NCBI GenBank assembly: GCA_013433145.1
Contig: CM024181.1
Location: 2,418,001-2,482,000 of the forward strand
Direction of reading: 5' to 3'
Length of the DNA stretch: 64,000 bases
Source of the DNA: Ascaris suum
Lineage: Eukaryota; Nematoda; Chromadorea; Rhabditida; Ascarididae
Position 1 is the first letter of the stretch, and every line of letters begins with the position of its first letter. The position numbers and the translations under genes were made by a program. The notes under the pieces were generated by a model. That model was given only the letters and a program-made list of their open reading frames with translations, was not told where the DNA came from and made no database searches. Below, piece by piece: positions 36,847-51,800 of this stretch.

Positions 36847-39800
36847 CTGCAAACAAAAAAAAAAATCCTCCCATATTAGCTAAAACATTCGAAGGTGAAG
36901 ATGTTGCGTAAAAAGTAGCCGTTTGAACTCAATAAGATAAACAATTCAGGAGCGAGCAATTACCTAAGAAAACGTTGAGAACAACAACTGAGAACATCTA
37001 ATAGCATACCTTACCGGAAACCTGAATAGCAACAATCAATTTGGAAGGCATTTAACAAAAGATATCCTCCTTATGAAGGCGGCGGATATCCACTAGGCAT
37101 AATATCAGCTGTTTAGAAACGGTTCGTTTATGTGGTGGCCACAGGAGATTTTCGTTTGCAATCGCAACTAAATATAATTCCCAAGCAATAGTGCATCATC
37201 TACTTTGCCACTACACTTCACCTTCTGAAATATTGCAACAAAAAATTGAAGTTGGAGGAAGTTTGCACAATGCAACAATCAAAATAAATTTAAAAAAATA
37301 AAACGCAGAGTTCCTCTCTGAAAGCGTCGATACACGGCAATGATAAACAATAGGTAATTAAAGTCTAACGTTATGATCGACGAAAATTTTATTCGCTCTC
37401 TGCACAACGGAGTCCACACTGAATGGACGATCGTGTGGAATGTTCGGCCGATCAGTCTTCAGGATGATATCCATCTTACCGAGCAATGAGAGTGCTTCAA
37501 TTATCATCTCCCGATATTCCGGCTCAGCTATCTAAACGAATGCACCTCTCAATAAACTGATAAATGATGAAAACCATTGCAATCATAAATAATTGCTGTT
37601 TGTTTCCTGCAGCATCCACTAAAAGCGAAAACAAACGAGTTACTAGTATTGTATCTGAAGATTCGGTTCCCATAACATTTCATTTTTCCGGTTGTCCGCG
37701 AGCAGACGTATTTCTTATCTCCGCTCTTTCTTATCTCGTCCTATATTTTGCTGACCTTTGACTTCTCACACTTTAAATGCTGAGACATGAGTTATCGCAC
37801 CTATCGAGAATTTTATCTTTATGAATGCTAGAAGGACACCAATGTTGCAGCTCCTAGCAGGAATGCCAATACTGTATTTGGATTTGACTGAGTTAGCAAA
37901 CACATTATCAAAAGTTTCACAGCGAAGATAGCTCCCTTGGGATGAGCCACATCGAGTGGTCGACAATGGAAATTTGAGGGTTCACACCAAACTAAGCACT
38001 AGCAAAATAACTAACACTCTCACCTCAATACGTCCAAGCGGCAAAAAGAAAAAAAAATTGATAAAATGGTTCCAACGTGATCTTACTGAAAGCCAGAAGT
38101 TTGTACGTCAAGATACCATCGACTTCCTTCTTCTATCAAACGAAGCAGAACCTTTTTGAGAAAAGATGGTAATATCTGATGGGAAATCGATAATGGTAAC
38201 ATCTGATGGGAAATGGATACTATTTGGTAATCATAAACCCTCTGGTCGTACATCGAAGAAAAGAAACTATTATAAAGAAAAAAAGGAAAGAAACTCGCAA
38301 TGATTTTCATACTTTCATAAGGTTATATATTGTTACGGCTTGTAGGCATTCGTAGAAAATATTTTTTTACCTCTCCTCCACCTTAGAAATCTTCTCAAAA
38401 TCTGAGGAAATTTACATCATAGAGATTTTCCTCGTGGTGATAAGGCATACTTAAAAATGTAATTTGCCCTACTTAAAACGCTGGGAAGAAGTCGATGGAT
38501 TCCTCTAATTAAGACAACTTGCATTTTGTGCGTTTGTGCTCGTAACTGCTTTCTCAAGTGACCATTTTCAAAGCGAAGAAAAGTACTCCGTGCTGATGAA
38601 TGAACAACATCAAGTTTATAAAGCACGAAAACAGTGCAAGGCATTCCGAGAAAGGTATCACAACACCTTTGGCTCATAGGAAATGCCCGCATATACGAGT
38701 CAAAAACCAATGCAAAACAAATGAGAACTCATCATGTCAAAGCATACTGTGTTTGTTAGCCCACTAACCACTAGATGCCCTTTACCCGATCGTTCTGCAC
38801 CGTTCCTTACAACACGTAAAAGCCAGCGAAATGATCCCCACACCGTTAGCTCATGGAAAGCACGGCTTAAAGTTAGTGAAATAGAAAACCAACCTGATTG
38901 AGCACCTGCTCAACTTGCAAAGCGAATTTGATCTCTCGTCGAGTCATCTGCAAAAATATTGTTCATATACGTTTTCATGGAAATATCCCAAAAATCATAC
39001 TTTAGTGAAAGAAAAATAGCTTGAAAACAACTGTTTTTTTTTACTTGGAAAATACGAGCGGTGTAATTGGTTTCGATTGTCTTCGACAGTAATTAAGAAC
39101 AGTTCCCTTGGTTATGAAATATCCTCAGCTCTTACAGTGTTGCCTATCGAATTCGCAATGAATAGCGACATCGTCAAAGGTTTTCCAGAATCACCTACGG
39201 TGATCCACGTTTCCACTCGAAAATAAAACAGTTCCATTTTTTCAATATATCAGCGGTTCAACAAGAAAGACAACACAGGTAAGCGACCACATGCTCGACT
39301 TACGGCAAATTATATCACATGTTAACTGCACTTAACTCTAATAACGCAACGAACTAATACGCAAAAATTGCATACAAACATTCGAATTTACCGCCTTTTA
39401 CGGCATATGTTCACTTCCGATTTAACAGCCAAGTTCTTAATAAAACTTCTTTATATATCAGAATACATCAAAATACAACTCGGCGTGCTGCGCCATTTAT
39501 CATTCTGGTACCTATAACCTTTTTCACGCTTACACCATAGCATAAAAGCACGCTACCAGTAACTTAATGGTTCAAATAAAATGCATTTACATAATTCAGA
39601 AGGAACCACAATTTAAACAGCCATAATAATTTAAACAAGTTGGCAGTAACAAGGAAGTAAATAAAATATCTCAATAAAATGATAGATATTGTTACATAAA
39701 ATGTCGAGTACCAACCTCTTGCGTGAGCCCCCAATGAAGAACAATGCGATTGATCGATAATCCACGCGGAAAACGTCTCACCGTGTCCCACAAAGTCTGA

Positions 39801-42800
39801 AAATATATGCAGCTAAAAACAGCATATATGATATGGCAAAGTGTAATAATTAAAAGCATCTAACATATAAACAATAAATCGCATCGTTGATTTTATTACA
39901 ATCTTTCAGTGGAGGAAATTTCAATACAATAAACAACGGATTATAATCGAGAGTGAGCAAACAACTTCCAGCCAAATAATCAGAAAAAAAACGAAATAAA
40001 GAAAATAAACTTTAGAAATTAGCGAAACAAGGAAAATACCGCGAAAAACCCGGGCGGAACTCGATTGAGGGCGCCATCAATGCGCCGGTGCCTCAGCCAA
40101 ATACCAAACTGGAAGTCTTCCTCTCCTGATTCCTCCTCCTCCACCTCAGGTAGTTCGAGAAGGCTCATATCAGGCGAATGCGCACTTCCCTTTACAGAGT
40201 GCAATGACCGCCGCATTGACTGCAAATCCATCCATTTTCAAATACACGCAAAACTTGACGTGATTCGGAGCTGACCTACTTCTTCACTTAGAATGCAAAA
40301 CACCAACCTTCTTTCTTTACGACAACTTCCATTGCGCATCTCGAATGTTTTTATGCACACAGAAACTGCGACATGCCCAAGCAAAAAGCAACACCTCAGC
40401 TTGCTGTCTCCAAATTATTTCAACCTTGTGGAAAATTTCTACTTGTAAATTTCAGTGCTATTAAATCTTTAAGTTCTCCTACGAATTTCTAAAAATTTAA
40501 ACAAATTTGTAAATTGCAATAAAATTCCAATGCCATTAAATCTTGATCGCCCTGGAAACTCAGCTTAGGAAATTTCTAAACCGATCCGACAGCTTCCGGT
40601 CAGCAACGGAAAGAGATGAAGCAGATGAAAAAAATATGGTGCTGCTCTATTTTAAATTACGAATCTTCCTTCATTAACAATTCCAACCTCGAGTGGAATC
40701 AAAACAGAGTCCTCTGGACTATCATTAAGGAAAGCAACGATGCCAAATAACTTCCTGGATTGCTTGTCAATAAGCCACTAATCACAACATTCCTATGAGT
40801 AATTCAGAAATTTAGCCAAGAATCTTCCTCGTCGGATTCACAGTTTCCCCTGAAAAACCTACAGTACGGCGTCGAATAAAAGCATCGCCAATCAAAATGT
40901 TCGTCCTCTGAGCATCTATATCAGCGAACAAACGTAGACTTATACAGAAAACACGAATGCTTTTGGGGAAAAAGCTGCTGCCAGTCCGATTTGCTATTAC
41001 TCACTGCTGTTAAAAAGTTTAAAATTGAAGATTCGTTGCAATTTCCTCTGAAAATCGTTGCAAACCCAGGGTCTTTAAGCGAGGTAATACAGCATCTTGC
41101 AGAATAAAAAAAGCAAAATTGAGAACCCGTCTCTCTTCGATTTGCTTTCTGATGGAGCCCATACCCGTACGCTGTTCTTTGGCTCCGATTTCCCCCTCCT
41201 CGCTCAGATCTTCAAGAAGTCTTCCGCTCAACAAAGAGAGCAACATAGACTTCAGCTCGAATGGTGAAATCTCCAGCAGCTTCTGCGATGCATCAGTACC
41301 TGTGATTTCCCTCAGACGAGCCAATTCGCTGGCCAGAACCTTCAAAATATCCATAGAAGCAACCGCGTCAGTGAAGATGGGTAGGCTGACACATTCCCTC
41401 ATTGATTCTTGAAGAAATTCACGAAAATTAAGTAGTCATGAACGTATTTTTATTAACTTCTGCGTTGGCTCTACTCCAAAATTTTTTATATGCGAAAAAT
41501 TTGGTCAATTTGTGAAGAATACCGCATGCAGCCACTTCAGTGACCAACAAATTATCAAGCGAACATCAACTAAAAAGCTCTCAAGTTTCCATTACTGCCT
41601 ACACAAAAATGCAGCTCCAACTGACCTCAGTGTTAACTACCATTGCTTTCCAATGAAGATTCTACAACACTGAGCACTGAGCAGGAGAGAGGCGGAGAAA
41701 GGAGGGCTGGGAGCACCGTCCGCTCGGCCCCGATAATGCATTATTTTATTTCTTTTTATTAACCTTATTCCTCGTTTTTTTTTCGCTTCTTTTTTCATGA
41801 GCCACATCAAAAGTCCTCAAAAACCAACCTGAATAATCAGCCCCACACGAAGTCGGAACATTTCAACAAAAAGACGCGGCTCCGTCCTTACCAACGATCC
41901 CAAGCATACTATTATTTCCTGAAAGAAAATCGATGACCAATAACCACTCATGAGAGATAAATAACACGATAGAGAAAATTACCCGTATACTTCAACGATA
42001 AAACAATGTTAAGCATCTTCGTAAATCCTCAAAACTGATCGCTTCAAGCAATGGAGCTATGCGATATCCTAAAATTGTTCAAACCACCGCAATAAAATTT
42101 GAAAAAAAAGGAAACAGTTACAATAAAATATGACAGAACCTATAGGAAAAAACACCTGACGCTCTATCTACAATTAAACATCTTTAAATATATCTGCAAA
42201 TAAATATTAAACAAATTTAGTCAAATATTGAATTTAACTAACTACGCTGCCAACAAGAAATATTTCAACAGTTGCCATGAACTTCAATGAACTCAAGAAT
42301 AAACATGACCCGGAAATGAAGCAAAGGTATGAATACCTGTGAAAGAGTGTAACTATTCGGGTCATCGCCATAAGTACGCGCCAGGATCTTGCTCAGCTCT
42401 TCTTTTGTCTTCGGACACGTAATTGCCTCTTCCTTCTTTGACGGTATGCCAAGCGTTAACTGCTTTTGTCGTACAAGCAAGTAAGTTACTGCCTTGGCCA
42501 ACTCGTCTAACTGCCGATTAAGAAGCCCAGCTGTCAAGCGAACCAAAGCCCAATCACGACTCTCACATGCCTGAGAACCGCAGAAGTAAGGAGCACAAAA
42601 CATGCAGTACAACAGTGTAACCTCTTATATATTATAATCTCTTATGCAGTGTAACCTCTCAAACAATAAATATGAAGTCATTATTGAAAATTTTCTGGGA
42701 AGAGGAAAGACGAAGGTGAAAAGTGGTACATGAAATTCTCAGGACAATTTATTTACGATAATAAGGCATAAAATAAGCTTTCAAGAAATAAACTACAAAA

Positions 42801-45800
42801 CAGACAGTGCACGGAGAAAAAAAATGTGGATTATCAATCAATGTTACTATAGCGGCGATCGTGAACGCCATGAACCACGCATCCACCAATCATCAATATC
42901 ACAGTAATGGTTGTTAACCAAATAGCGCGATTCTCAACCACCGCTGTGAACCAATCTCTCGTCCGATACACCAATACTGCTACCTATCTACAACCGATCG
43001 ATTTAGTTTTACTTATTTACCTACACTCAAAGTTATCACATATGAAAAGAGGTTACCTCAGGTGCAACACATGCAGTTATCTAATGCACCTCAAACCTAA
43101 CACAAAGATGCCATTTTGTTACTGATAGACATATGGTGATGATTCAGCACATCGGAAATAGTACTGTGCAACGCAGCGTCACATGACAAATATCGCGATA
43201 TACATGGCCACGTGATGACGAGGCTCAATATCGGGATGAAGGCCACGTGACTACATAGCACGACGATCATATTTCAGTATAAGTTGTCACATGGCGAAAG
43301 CTATGTAAGCTGTGCTTTTTCCATTGTCATGTATATGTGTCAGTCAGTACAGTTCAGTTCTCTTCGTCTAACAGACTCCTTACGCAACAGTAATTTACGC
43401 CCGTTCTTACACAACTACATTAATAAAACATTTGCAGTACAGTAGAATACCTTTCCGTAGATTTCTTCAGCCAGCATTCTCACTGTTGAGCCCTCGATTC
43501 CATTGAGTTTTGTGTCGAAATCTGGTCCCCTGGAGAAAAAATCACGAACTGATTACTGCTAAGCAATCACAGCAAGATACGACAACGGTTGACACTTTGA
43601 TTAAGGCACATAGAAGCAGCTCAGATCTCTAGCTCAGACCTAAGGCAACAGTTTTCACTTGTCACCACAAAACATGGAAAAACTTCGTCCTCATATCAGC
43701 GACTTACTGATTACTTTATCATGATCAATAAGCCGCAGATCATGAAAGGAATGGCGTCTCATGTGTGGAAGTAGTTAGAGAAACGTAAAAGAAAAACTGT
43801 TCTGCATGTTTTTCAGAGTTAAAGAGACTTCGTCCAGAAGTTGCTAGCACATGAACGGGAAAAATCCTAAACGGATGTAAGATTAACTCCTACAGGGCCA
43901 ACCTCACGACCCCCTTCGCCTTCGGAGTGTGGTCCTTCAGTGGCTCATACTCACTCACATTTACAGTTGCAGCCGCAGCATTTGAACCAATGCTTGTTGG
44001 TAGCCACTCTCCCATCCCACTTCCCTCAATCCCGCGAAATAACAAAGACAAATGTCGGACCGGTGTAGTGATATGCAAGTACGGATCAAGCGGATGCATA
44101 ATTAAGACAGAAGGATTAACACTAAAATAAAAGCAACAGTCGCAAAATAACAGCGTTTTCTCTAAATCATGTTTGAATAAAATTCTAAGACGAATGCAGT
44201 TGCTTAATAAATATTTAAATGTAGAAACATCATACTTTTTCATCCAAAGATAATGCACGATTGATGTCTGCTCATCGAGGACACTCGTTTCGGTTAGCAT
44301 ATCCGTCAAATCAGACGTTGACATTTCATCCATTTGTGCTGCATCCAATCTGCAAGCTCACTGATTTCCACTTGCCCAACAGAACAACAACTATTTTACT
44401 CCTTTTCTATCTTAAGCCACAGCAACCTCACTCATTCCCCATCACAGAGATGTCGAAGTCATCGACAAACAATAGTGGAAGCTGATCCCGAAAACTCCAG
44501 TGATAAAACGAAAAATAATTCTACACCGTATCAAATAACATGCTGACGCTGCTCGTTGCATAAGGAGACCTTTTTTTTGGGGGGGGGGGGGGGGGGGAGG
44601 AGAGAAAAGGGGAAAGGTGGGAAGAAGACGGGAAAAAAGAGAAGGGAAAGGTGTAAGGAACTGAAAACATAAGAAATGCAAGTTTTTCGAAACATCACCA
44701 CTCAAAGGTTCAATATTGAGCAAATTGCACTCCTTATATCATGCGAGAATTTCCTGCTGTCTGTTTGAATTCATTTAACTCATCTCTCGCTCTCCAGTGC
44801 TCTTTTCCCCACTTGATAAAACATTCCAACATAACAGCCTTCTATGTACTTGTTCCTTACAACCGTTTACAATGGCATTTTTCCTTTAGCAGACAGCTTG
44901 ACATTCAATTATTACCTTACCGGCGACTACCTTAATCAGAGTAGCGATTACCCTACCTATACGTAAAGCCCAAAATAATCTAACCTAGTGAATAAGTGTA
45001 GCCTTTTAACGATAAGAAAAGTCTATTAACGCAAGTCCACCTTTTCTCAGAGTCACTCGATAAACTTTTGAGTGAAGATGACGATGAATTCGTTTGAACT
45101 GCCACCGGTGGGACAGCGGAAGGAGGTTTCTGAAAACGAGATTTTAAATACTGAATCCAAGCAGAATATCGCCATTCCACAATGATGCTCCGGAAAAAAA
45201 ACCTCCAAAACATCCTTCAACGTTTTTATAAGTACTATTCTATGAAGTAAAGACGCCATGGCACGTTTCCTGTAGCATAAGCAGGTGGACACTTGCGCCA
45301 CAATTCAACTGCTCTATGGAGTGAATAACCAATATTGTTATAATGTCGTTATTACTTCACTGCTGATGCCGATAAACACTGACCAACTACGCTTGTTACA
45401 GGCCAAAGTCAACTCTCACTACTATAGCTCTGAAATGGATTTAAGGATTGCCTTTTAAATTCCGGAAAAAGAACTGCGTCCAGATTGACCCACGCATGAG
45501 TTGCTTTAATGATAGCAAATCTTAAAAACATGTTGGTAAGCCTCTGGCTAGCGATTAACAGCCCGTCACCTGTGATAAACCAATTGTGGTCTTTATTAGA
45601 AGCGATTCAAACGATTCGAAATAACAATTCAGGTAAACCAAATTTTTGATAATAGGTCTTAAACAGTAAAATTAATGCACCATGATGAACCAGGATGCTT
45701 AACTAGATGGACCCCTTCAAACAAGACCTTCTAGACGTAAGAACGATATTTAACTTACAATATGCTCCTCAGCACTTGCAGCAACATGTTTCTCGCGAAC

Positions 45801-48800
45801 CGGTGAAAGTAATCTCATCGGAGATCCATTACGGTACCTGTCGAGCCCATGAGGCTTCTCTTGACGATTCGCATAGGCCAAACGCAATTTAGCCAGATCT
45901 AAATACCGTCACACCGTAAATACCAACAATTTCGACACAACATTCCACAAATTTGATCCTGTAAGGTAACATTTCATAGTTTTTAAAGAAAACGCTAGAG
46001 CGAAAGAAATAAAGAAAGAGAAAGGCAGCGAATCAGATGGAAGCAAGAAAAGCATAAAGTAACCTCGGTCGCCTAAAACTAATGATCCTCAAAGCAATGA
46101 CTTATCTTCTGTCGTACGTTCAAAACGACCATAACATCACACAGTTATCAAAAACAGACATTTGAATATCACAAACTAACGATCACATGATCGCGATCTC
46201 CTCCCCAAAGAAATATTATCTATGATTATTAAGCTTAGCGAGAATCATATATTTTTAGGCCATGCCTCAGCGATGCAGACTTAATAGCCATAAAGCCAGC
46301 AAAAAGATGGATTACGCAGCTCAAAGAATTTCGAATTAAGTGAACCTCCAGGTATATCTCCGACATAAAAATTACTTCATCTACTTCTTTACGCAGCAAT
46401 AAGGGTTTGCCAAAACCGTCGGTGAGCAAACTTTGAAACAGATTAAGAGAAATGCTTCCCTGTGATTCGCTCTCCCACATCATATCCGGAAATACCAGTT
46501 GATAAGAAATACAACAAAAATATAAAACCTACCAGCATCATTACTATCCAACATCACACTTCGATGACGCATCGACATTTTTTGTACGATATCGAACTGC
46601 TCATTGTGATCCCCTCTTGAAGAAAGCGATCGGCTTATCTTCTTCGGTGTTAAAACTGAAAATAATAAATAAAAAAGGAAAAGCAAAAAAAAAAATCAGT
46701 CTGAAGACCAGGAAAAAATTTACGAAACAATAGTGCTTCGCAGTGCAAGAAAAAGTGACTTTAGAAAAAGAGCAAAGCACAGCAAAAGTGACGATAAGTG
46801 GACAATCTTTAAAGCTAGGATTGCGTGGAAGTTTCTCTTAGACCGGCTAAAAAAACTTTACCCTTATCTGGAAAATTTTCACACCCCCTCGTTCTTGCCC
46901 CGATTCTCCGCTAAACTTTGACGGGGTCGGGTTTCCATTTCAATTTTATCTTAACCTAAAATTCTAAACGATTGCGCAAACTATTTAGCACAAATAAGAG
47001 GTCTTTTGACGAACAGCTGCAGTTCGCCACAACTGCGGTCTTCAAACTGGACGAGGACGAGTGCGGCTTAGAGTGCAGTGCTTTCTTCACGAAGACAGGA
47101 GCAAGGGGCAATCGAAGGAAATGAAACGGTAAGCTTAAATCGTCACGCAATCACCTTCGAAAAACGAGGCAATCTTCTATTATATCAAACATCACAAAAC
47201 TCTTCACAAATTACGAGCTACTATGGATGGTGGACGACAACGATGACGTGAAAGGCAACGAAAGAAGAGGAAGGTATTCGACAACACTTTCTGAATAAGA
47301 AACACTCATTAGCCAACTGCCGCTTCGATAAAGGAGAACAGCATTGGTGCACTGATAAATCAATGACCTCCCATCCAGAGACTTTATTTACCTAAATATT
47401 AATGTAAATGAAGAAAAAAGATAATGCAAACCCACCACCACCATCACCGTTAGAGCAGATCGATAACAGACAATTACGTGTTAGCAAAAGTGACTTCTAC
47501 GCATAGAAAAGAAAAATGCATGGAAAAACTACGGCGACACAAGGAGAAAAAGATGAACAGATCTTGAAATATAAAATCCCATGCCACTTCAACATTTACA
47601 TGCACAAATGAAACCACCTTTAATAACAAGGAAATTTATAACCAGTGGATGTTAGGTTCTTACTTTCATGGGTCTACAACTGGTAAAGAATAATAGCACT
47701 ATAATACCAAAACAGGAATTGACTCCTTACTTCTAAGCCACATCACCGGAAAAACCCCTGCAATCACCTCCAAAAATTAATTCACATCTATGATACCTTG
47801 AAAAATTTAGAGAAAATTTGGTAAACTTCGATAAAATTCAGGAAAAAATCAAATTATTTCCTTTTTTCCTGATACGCTTGTCTTTACGACTCTTTATGAT
47901 GATTCAGTAATGCTCCTCATAAAGTATAAAAGAAAGTGATATAATAAAAAAGCGAAGGAAAAACTACACAGAGGACAGAACAAGTGAGACGTCTAAAACT
48001 TACATTGAACGTGATCCTTCTTTTTATTATCGTCCATCCCACGACCTTAAGCAAAGTTGCAACAACAATACTTCCGCTTTGTGCATATGCTAACTTCTAG
48101 CATCAAACCACTAACGCTATGCATCCGTAACTTCGCTAACGATCTCATGTTTACGCCAAAATTTCAGTCTCACGAACCCGCAGTTTACGTCAAAGGTTCA
48201 GCCTCACGACCTGAAGCTTACATCAAAAGCTCAACTTCTCAGTGTGAAGGCTCCTTCTTTGCCTTCCACATATGCAAAGAACACGTATACAGCGCACTTC
48301 AGTTCGCAGAAATCGCAGAATCCGCACTGCTCATATTAAGTACTATAGAGAGTATGTACAGGTGGGACTTTCATTAGCAGTGCTTTCTATAGATGACAAG
48401 CGGAAGACGGGAGTGGGGATTAAACGACCTCAATATCGAATGTACTGGAATAAAAAACCTCGCAATCTTTTTTAAACGTTGAGTTGTGGGTTATAGTTTT
48501 TCATGCTTCAATAGGGAACACATCTATGAGTAGGTTATAACTCATATCAAAAGAGTTTCAAGAAACCGACAATATCACTGATCAAAAATCGGCTTCTTCG
48601 AAGGACACTAAATGGGTCGCTTCAAAAATGAATAAGTGATATCTAACGCAAATTCTGGTCGTCATCGGCTGATCGCAGATTTCGATGCATTCCTCTCGCC
48701 TCGAGCTCTCCTCCTTCACTTATCAAATCATCCACATTTCCGTCGTGAAACTCCAGTTTACTAACCGCCGTCGTGCGGAAGAACTCCGACACGTCTTTCA

Positions 48801-51800
48801 TCACAACTCTGAAGTGAAACAAGTGCAATAATATAACATAACCATCAATAACCATGCAGAACGTAATTTCGCATTACATAGGAAAGAAGGAAATTCTAAA
48901 AGCTAACGTACAATACATGCCCGTACTATTATCTTGTCCGTTCTTTTCCTTATGCAATGCTTCATTCCTCAGTCGAAATCCTCGTTTATCTGCCCAACCT
49001 CCCCGCCTCCTCCCGCTTCACGATATTCACAACCCCCTCCACTGCACGTAAAATATGGCGAATATGCAAGAAAAAAGATTCACCTTGCTCCACCGATATA
49101 TCCGGTTGCAATTTTCTTTATCGTGCCCACAACAGTCGACATCATATGTCTGCTCGTGAATGCACTTTTGCTTGATGAAGAATCCTTTAAGATATAATCG
49201 GTCACTTCAATTATTAGTGCCATCGATCACAACGAAACACTCAGAAGAAAGCACCACAACTCCTCTTCATGAATAATCCCCCAGTATAATCAAAAAATTC
49301 AAAATTATCACAAAATTCGAAATGGATCCCTTCCTCCCTACGCCCCCCCCCCCTTACGAAAAGGTCTCAAGCAGTACAAATCCAAACCTGGCAAATTGCC
49401 GAATCATAATTGCAAGACAATTATTGCAAAACATCAAACAAAAAAAAAAGAATGACAAGATAGGCATCGCTTAAGACCACACATTAAGAGGAAAAAAAAA
49501 TCGGTCAGAAACGATGAAACCTTAAAAGAGAACGACAACACAACCACCACCAATACACATCATTATTTAAATAGTAATTACCAGCTCAAAAACGCGAGAA
49601 TGCTCTTCGTTGCACTGAAAATAACTCGGAATCTCAATGTAATGTACGAATTACTTGAAATGATAAAACATGAATAAAAACTTCAATAATTCCTCGCAAC
49701 GATTAGCGAGGTCAATCCTAAAAACAGAGGAGGTGCGACGGGTGGTGATGATGGATTCTAAGCATGTATGCGAGAGGATACATGCTTGCGCATTTCCTTG
49801 TATATTTTTTCATTTTCCTTCTACGAACTCTTTGCGCTCTCTTCTTTCTACATGATGTTTAAAATTCCGCGAAATCATTCACCCACTTCATCTCTCTCTC
49901 TCTACCTCTCTGAACACATCTGGGATTCTGCTCTTTTCCTCACTTTAGCAGGACATGTCTCTAAGCATATAGAAAAGCAACAGAAATCATGCAAACTTAA
50001 ACAGCATCTATTAAAGCATCTTTTGCGAGATTTTTAGATTTACGAGAGGTTTCAACACAAGTTCAAGTCCCAACACCAACACCCCGTGAATTCCTATTGA
50101 TCAATTCCCATAGCATACGTACTCTACAAATTTTAATTTGCGTCGTTTACTTGAACCGACATCTCAATATAAACGGCTTGAAGAGAGCTAAAAATCAATA
50201 AACGATTGATCAAACGAATAATTTTTTGTTCATATTTGAAAGATGGCACTCTAAACGCGAGGAAATCCCTCTGGCATCAATGAAATGCTCCACTAGACAG
50301 TAGAGAGGAAGAAGGAGGGATGGGAGGAAAAGTGGATTAAATAATGAGAATCAGTTAACTAAACAACACCGCCACCACTCATTTCAACATTAAAAAATAT
50401 ATACATATAATTAAAGGAACCCAAATCGGAAGGCATTAACAAAAAATAAAACCTGACCGCTTCGAGCATGTTCTTAGCGACGATGAGTACAACGAGTGGA
50501 CGTCCTGAAACACTCGTGCTATTCCACGTGCTATAGATGTATTGCAATTCGGAACTCCATTCGTCCATAAGAATGCGAATGTCATACATCAGATGCGATC
50601 GACGACGATCCATAAACTGCAACAAAAAGAGAAATTCGACCTCACCAAATGAGGCAGTACACGGGCGAATTTTTCTCGAGATCAAAGAGCAGAAATGTGT
50701 TGGAAAAATGGAAAGAAAGAGATATAAAATGAAAAAATTGAAATCTATTTCAAAATAAGATCATAAAAGAAAACATAACGGCGAGCTTCATCATTTCATC
50801 AAAAAGTATATCTAAGCAGTATTCAATGCTCCAAATATGTCCAACTAATAGTTATATAAAAAGAATATATCAAACGAAAATTTGAAAAAAAACCCTTTCA
50901 TAGTTACAGAAAATATTTTTAAAATGAGACAAAAATGCAATGAATCTTGAATGGAAAGAGAGAAATTGCACAACACATTAGGTTGCTGATTAAAATTTTT
51001 GCACAATAAAATTCAATACTTACAAAGTTCGATAAGCCAACTCAAATTAACACCTGTGGTGTGAAGATGACAAACTTTTGTCCAAGCTGATAGAGTCGAC
51101 TCGTACTCAACACACCAATATCAATATCCAGCGATCGACCGGTGAGATTCAACTTCTTTGATTGACCCAATCTGCAACACATTCATCCTACTAGAGCATC
51201 GTAAAGCACATTTATCCACTTATAAAACCTAAATCTGTGGTACTCATAATCTCCTAAAATTGATATGCATTGTACAGAGAGCAAATGAAGAGGGAGAGGG
51301 ACACAGCGAGAGACAACGAGAGGCTTATAATCCTCATACATCAAAAAAAAAATCGAAAAAAACGTGAGAATGGAAAGAATTAAATTTATTGAAAACGAAA
51401 AAAAACCGTTAGAAGCAAAGAAAACGAACCGTGAGAGGATTTTTGCAAACGATGATGCCGGTTGAATGCTGAAAACTTCTTCTACTTCACCGACATTCTG
51501 CACCACAATACCATGCGTTAGCAATTCTTGTTGCACTTCACTCGTCTCAGCCAGAACTGATACTAAAAGTAATACATAAATAAACATCCAACTAACGCTA
51601 GACAGAACGCAACCCTCTCCAACGACTAAAACCACAGAACAAGACGAGATTCGAAACCCTAAGTTATGACTTCGAGACCGACGCTTTACCCGTTGAGCCA
51701 TCTAAATGTGTCATCTCCCCTCGCCGCAAAACATGAGTTTTCTGTCCTTTAGTGTCAAAAATCATGTCCGCCAGTGCAAAAGTATGTCAAGACACCACAG

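Noticed and set aside
41019..41402. 127-codon minus-strand frame as a complete gene
   Set aside because: It is PHKA exon 25 extended into the flanking introns; conserved sequence stops at 41339 and 41127.
46235..46483. Minus-strand frame considered as a PHKA exon
   Set aside because: EVHL looked like the EIHLPRD block of vertebrate alpha, but no acceptor joins exon 18 in phase, whereas exon 19 at 45898 does.
51183..51701. 172-codon minus-strand frame as a separate gene
   Set aside because: Its middle is PHKA exon 11 (51562-51430); both ends are intron read-through, including the tRNA-like relic.
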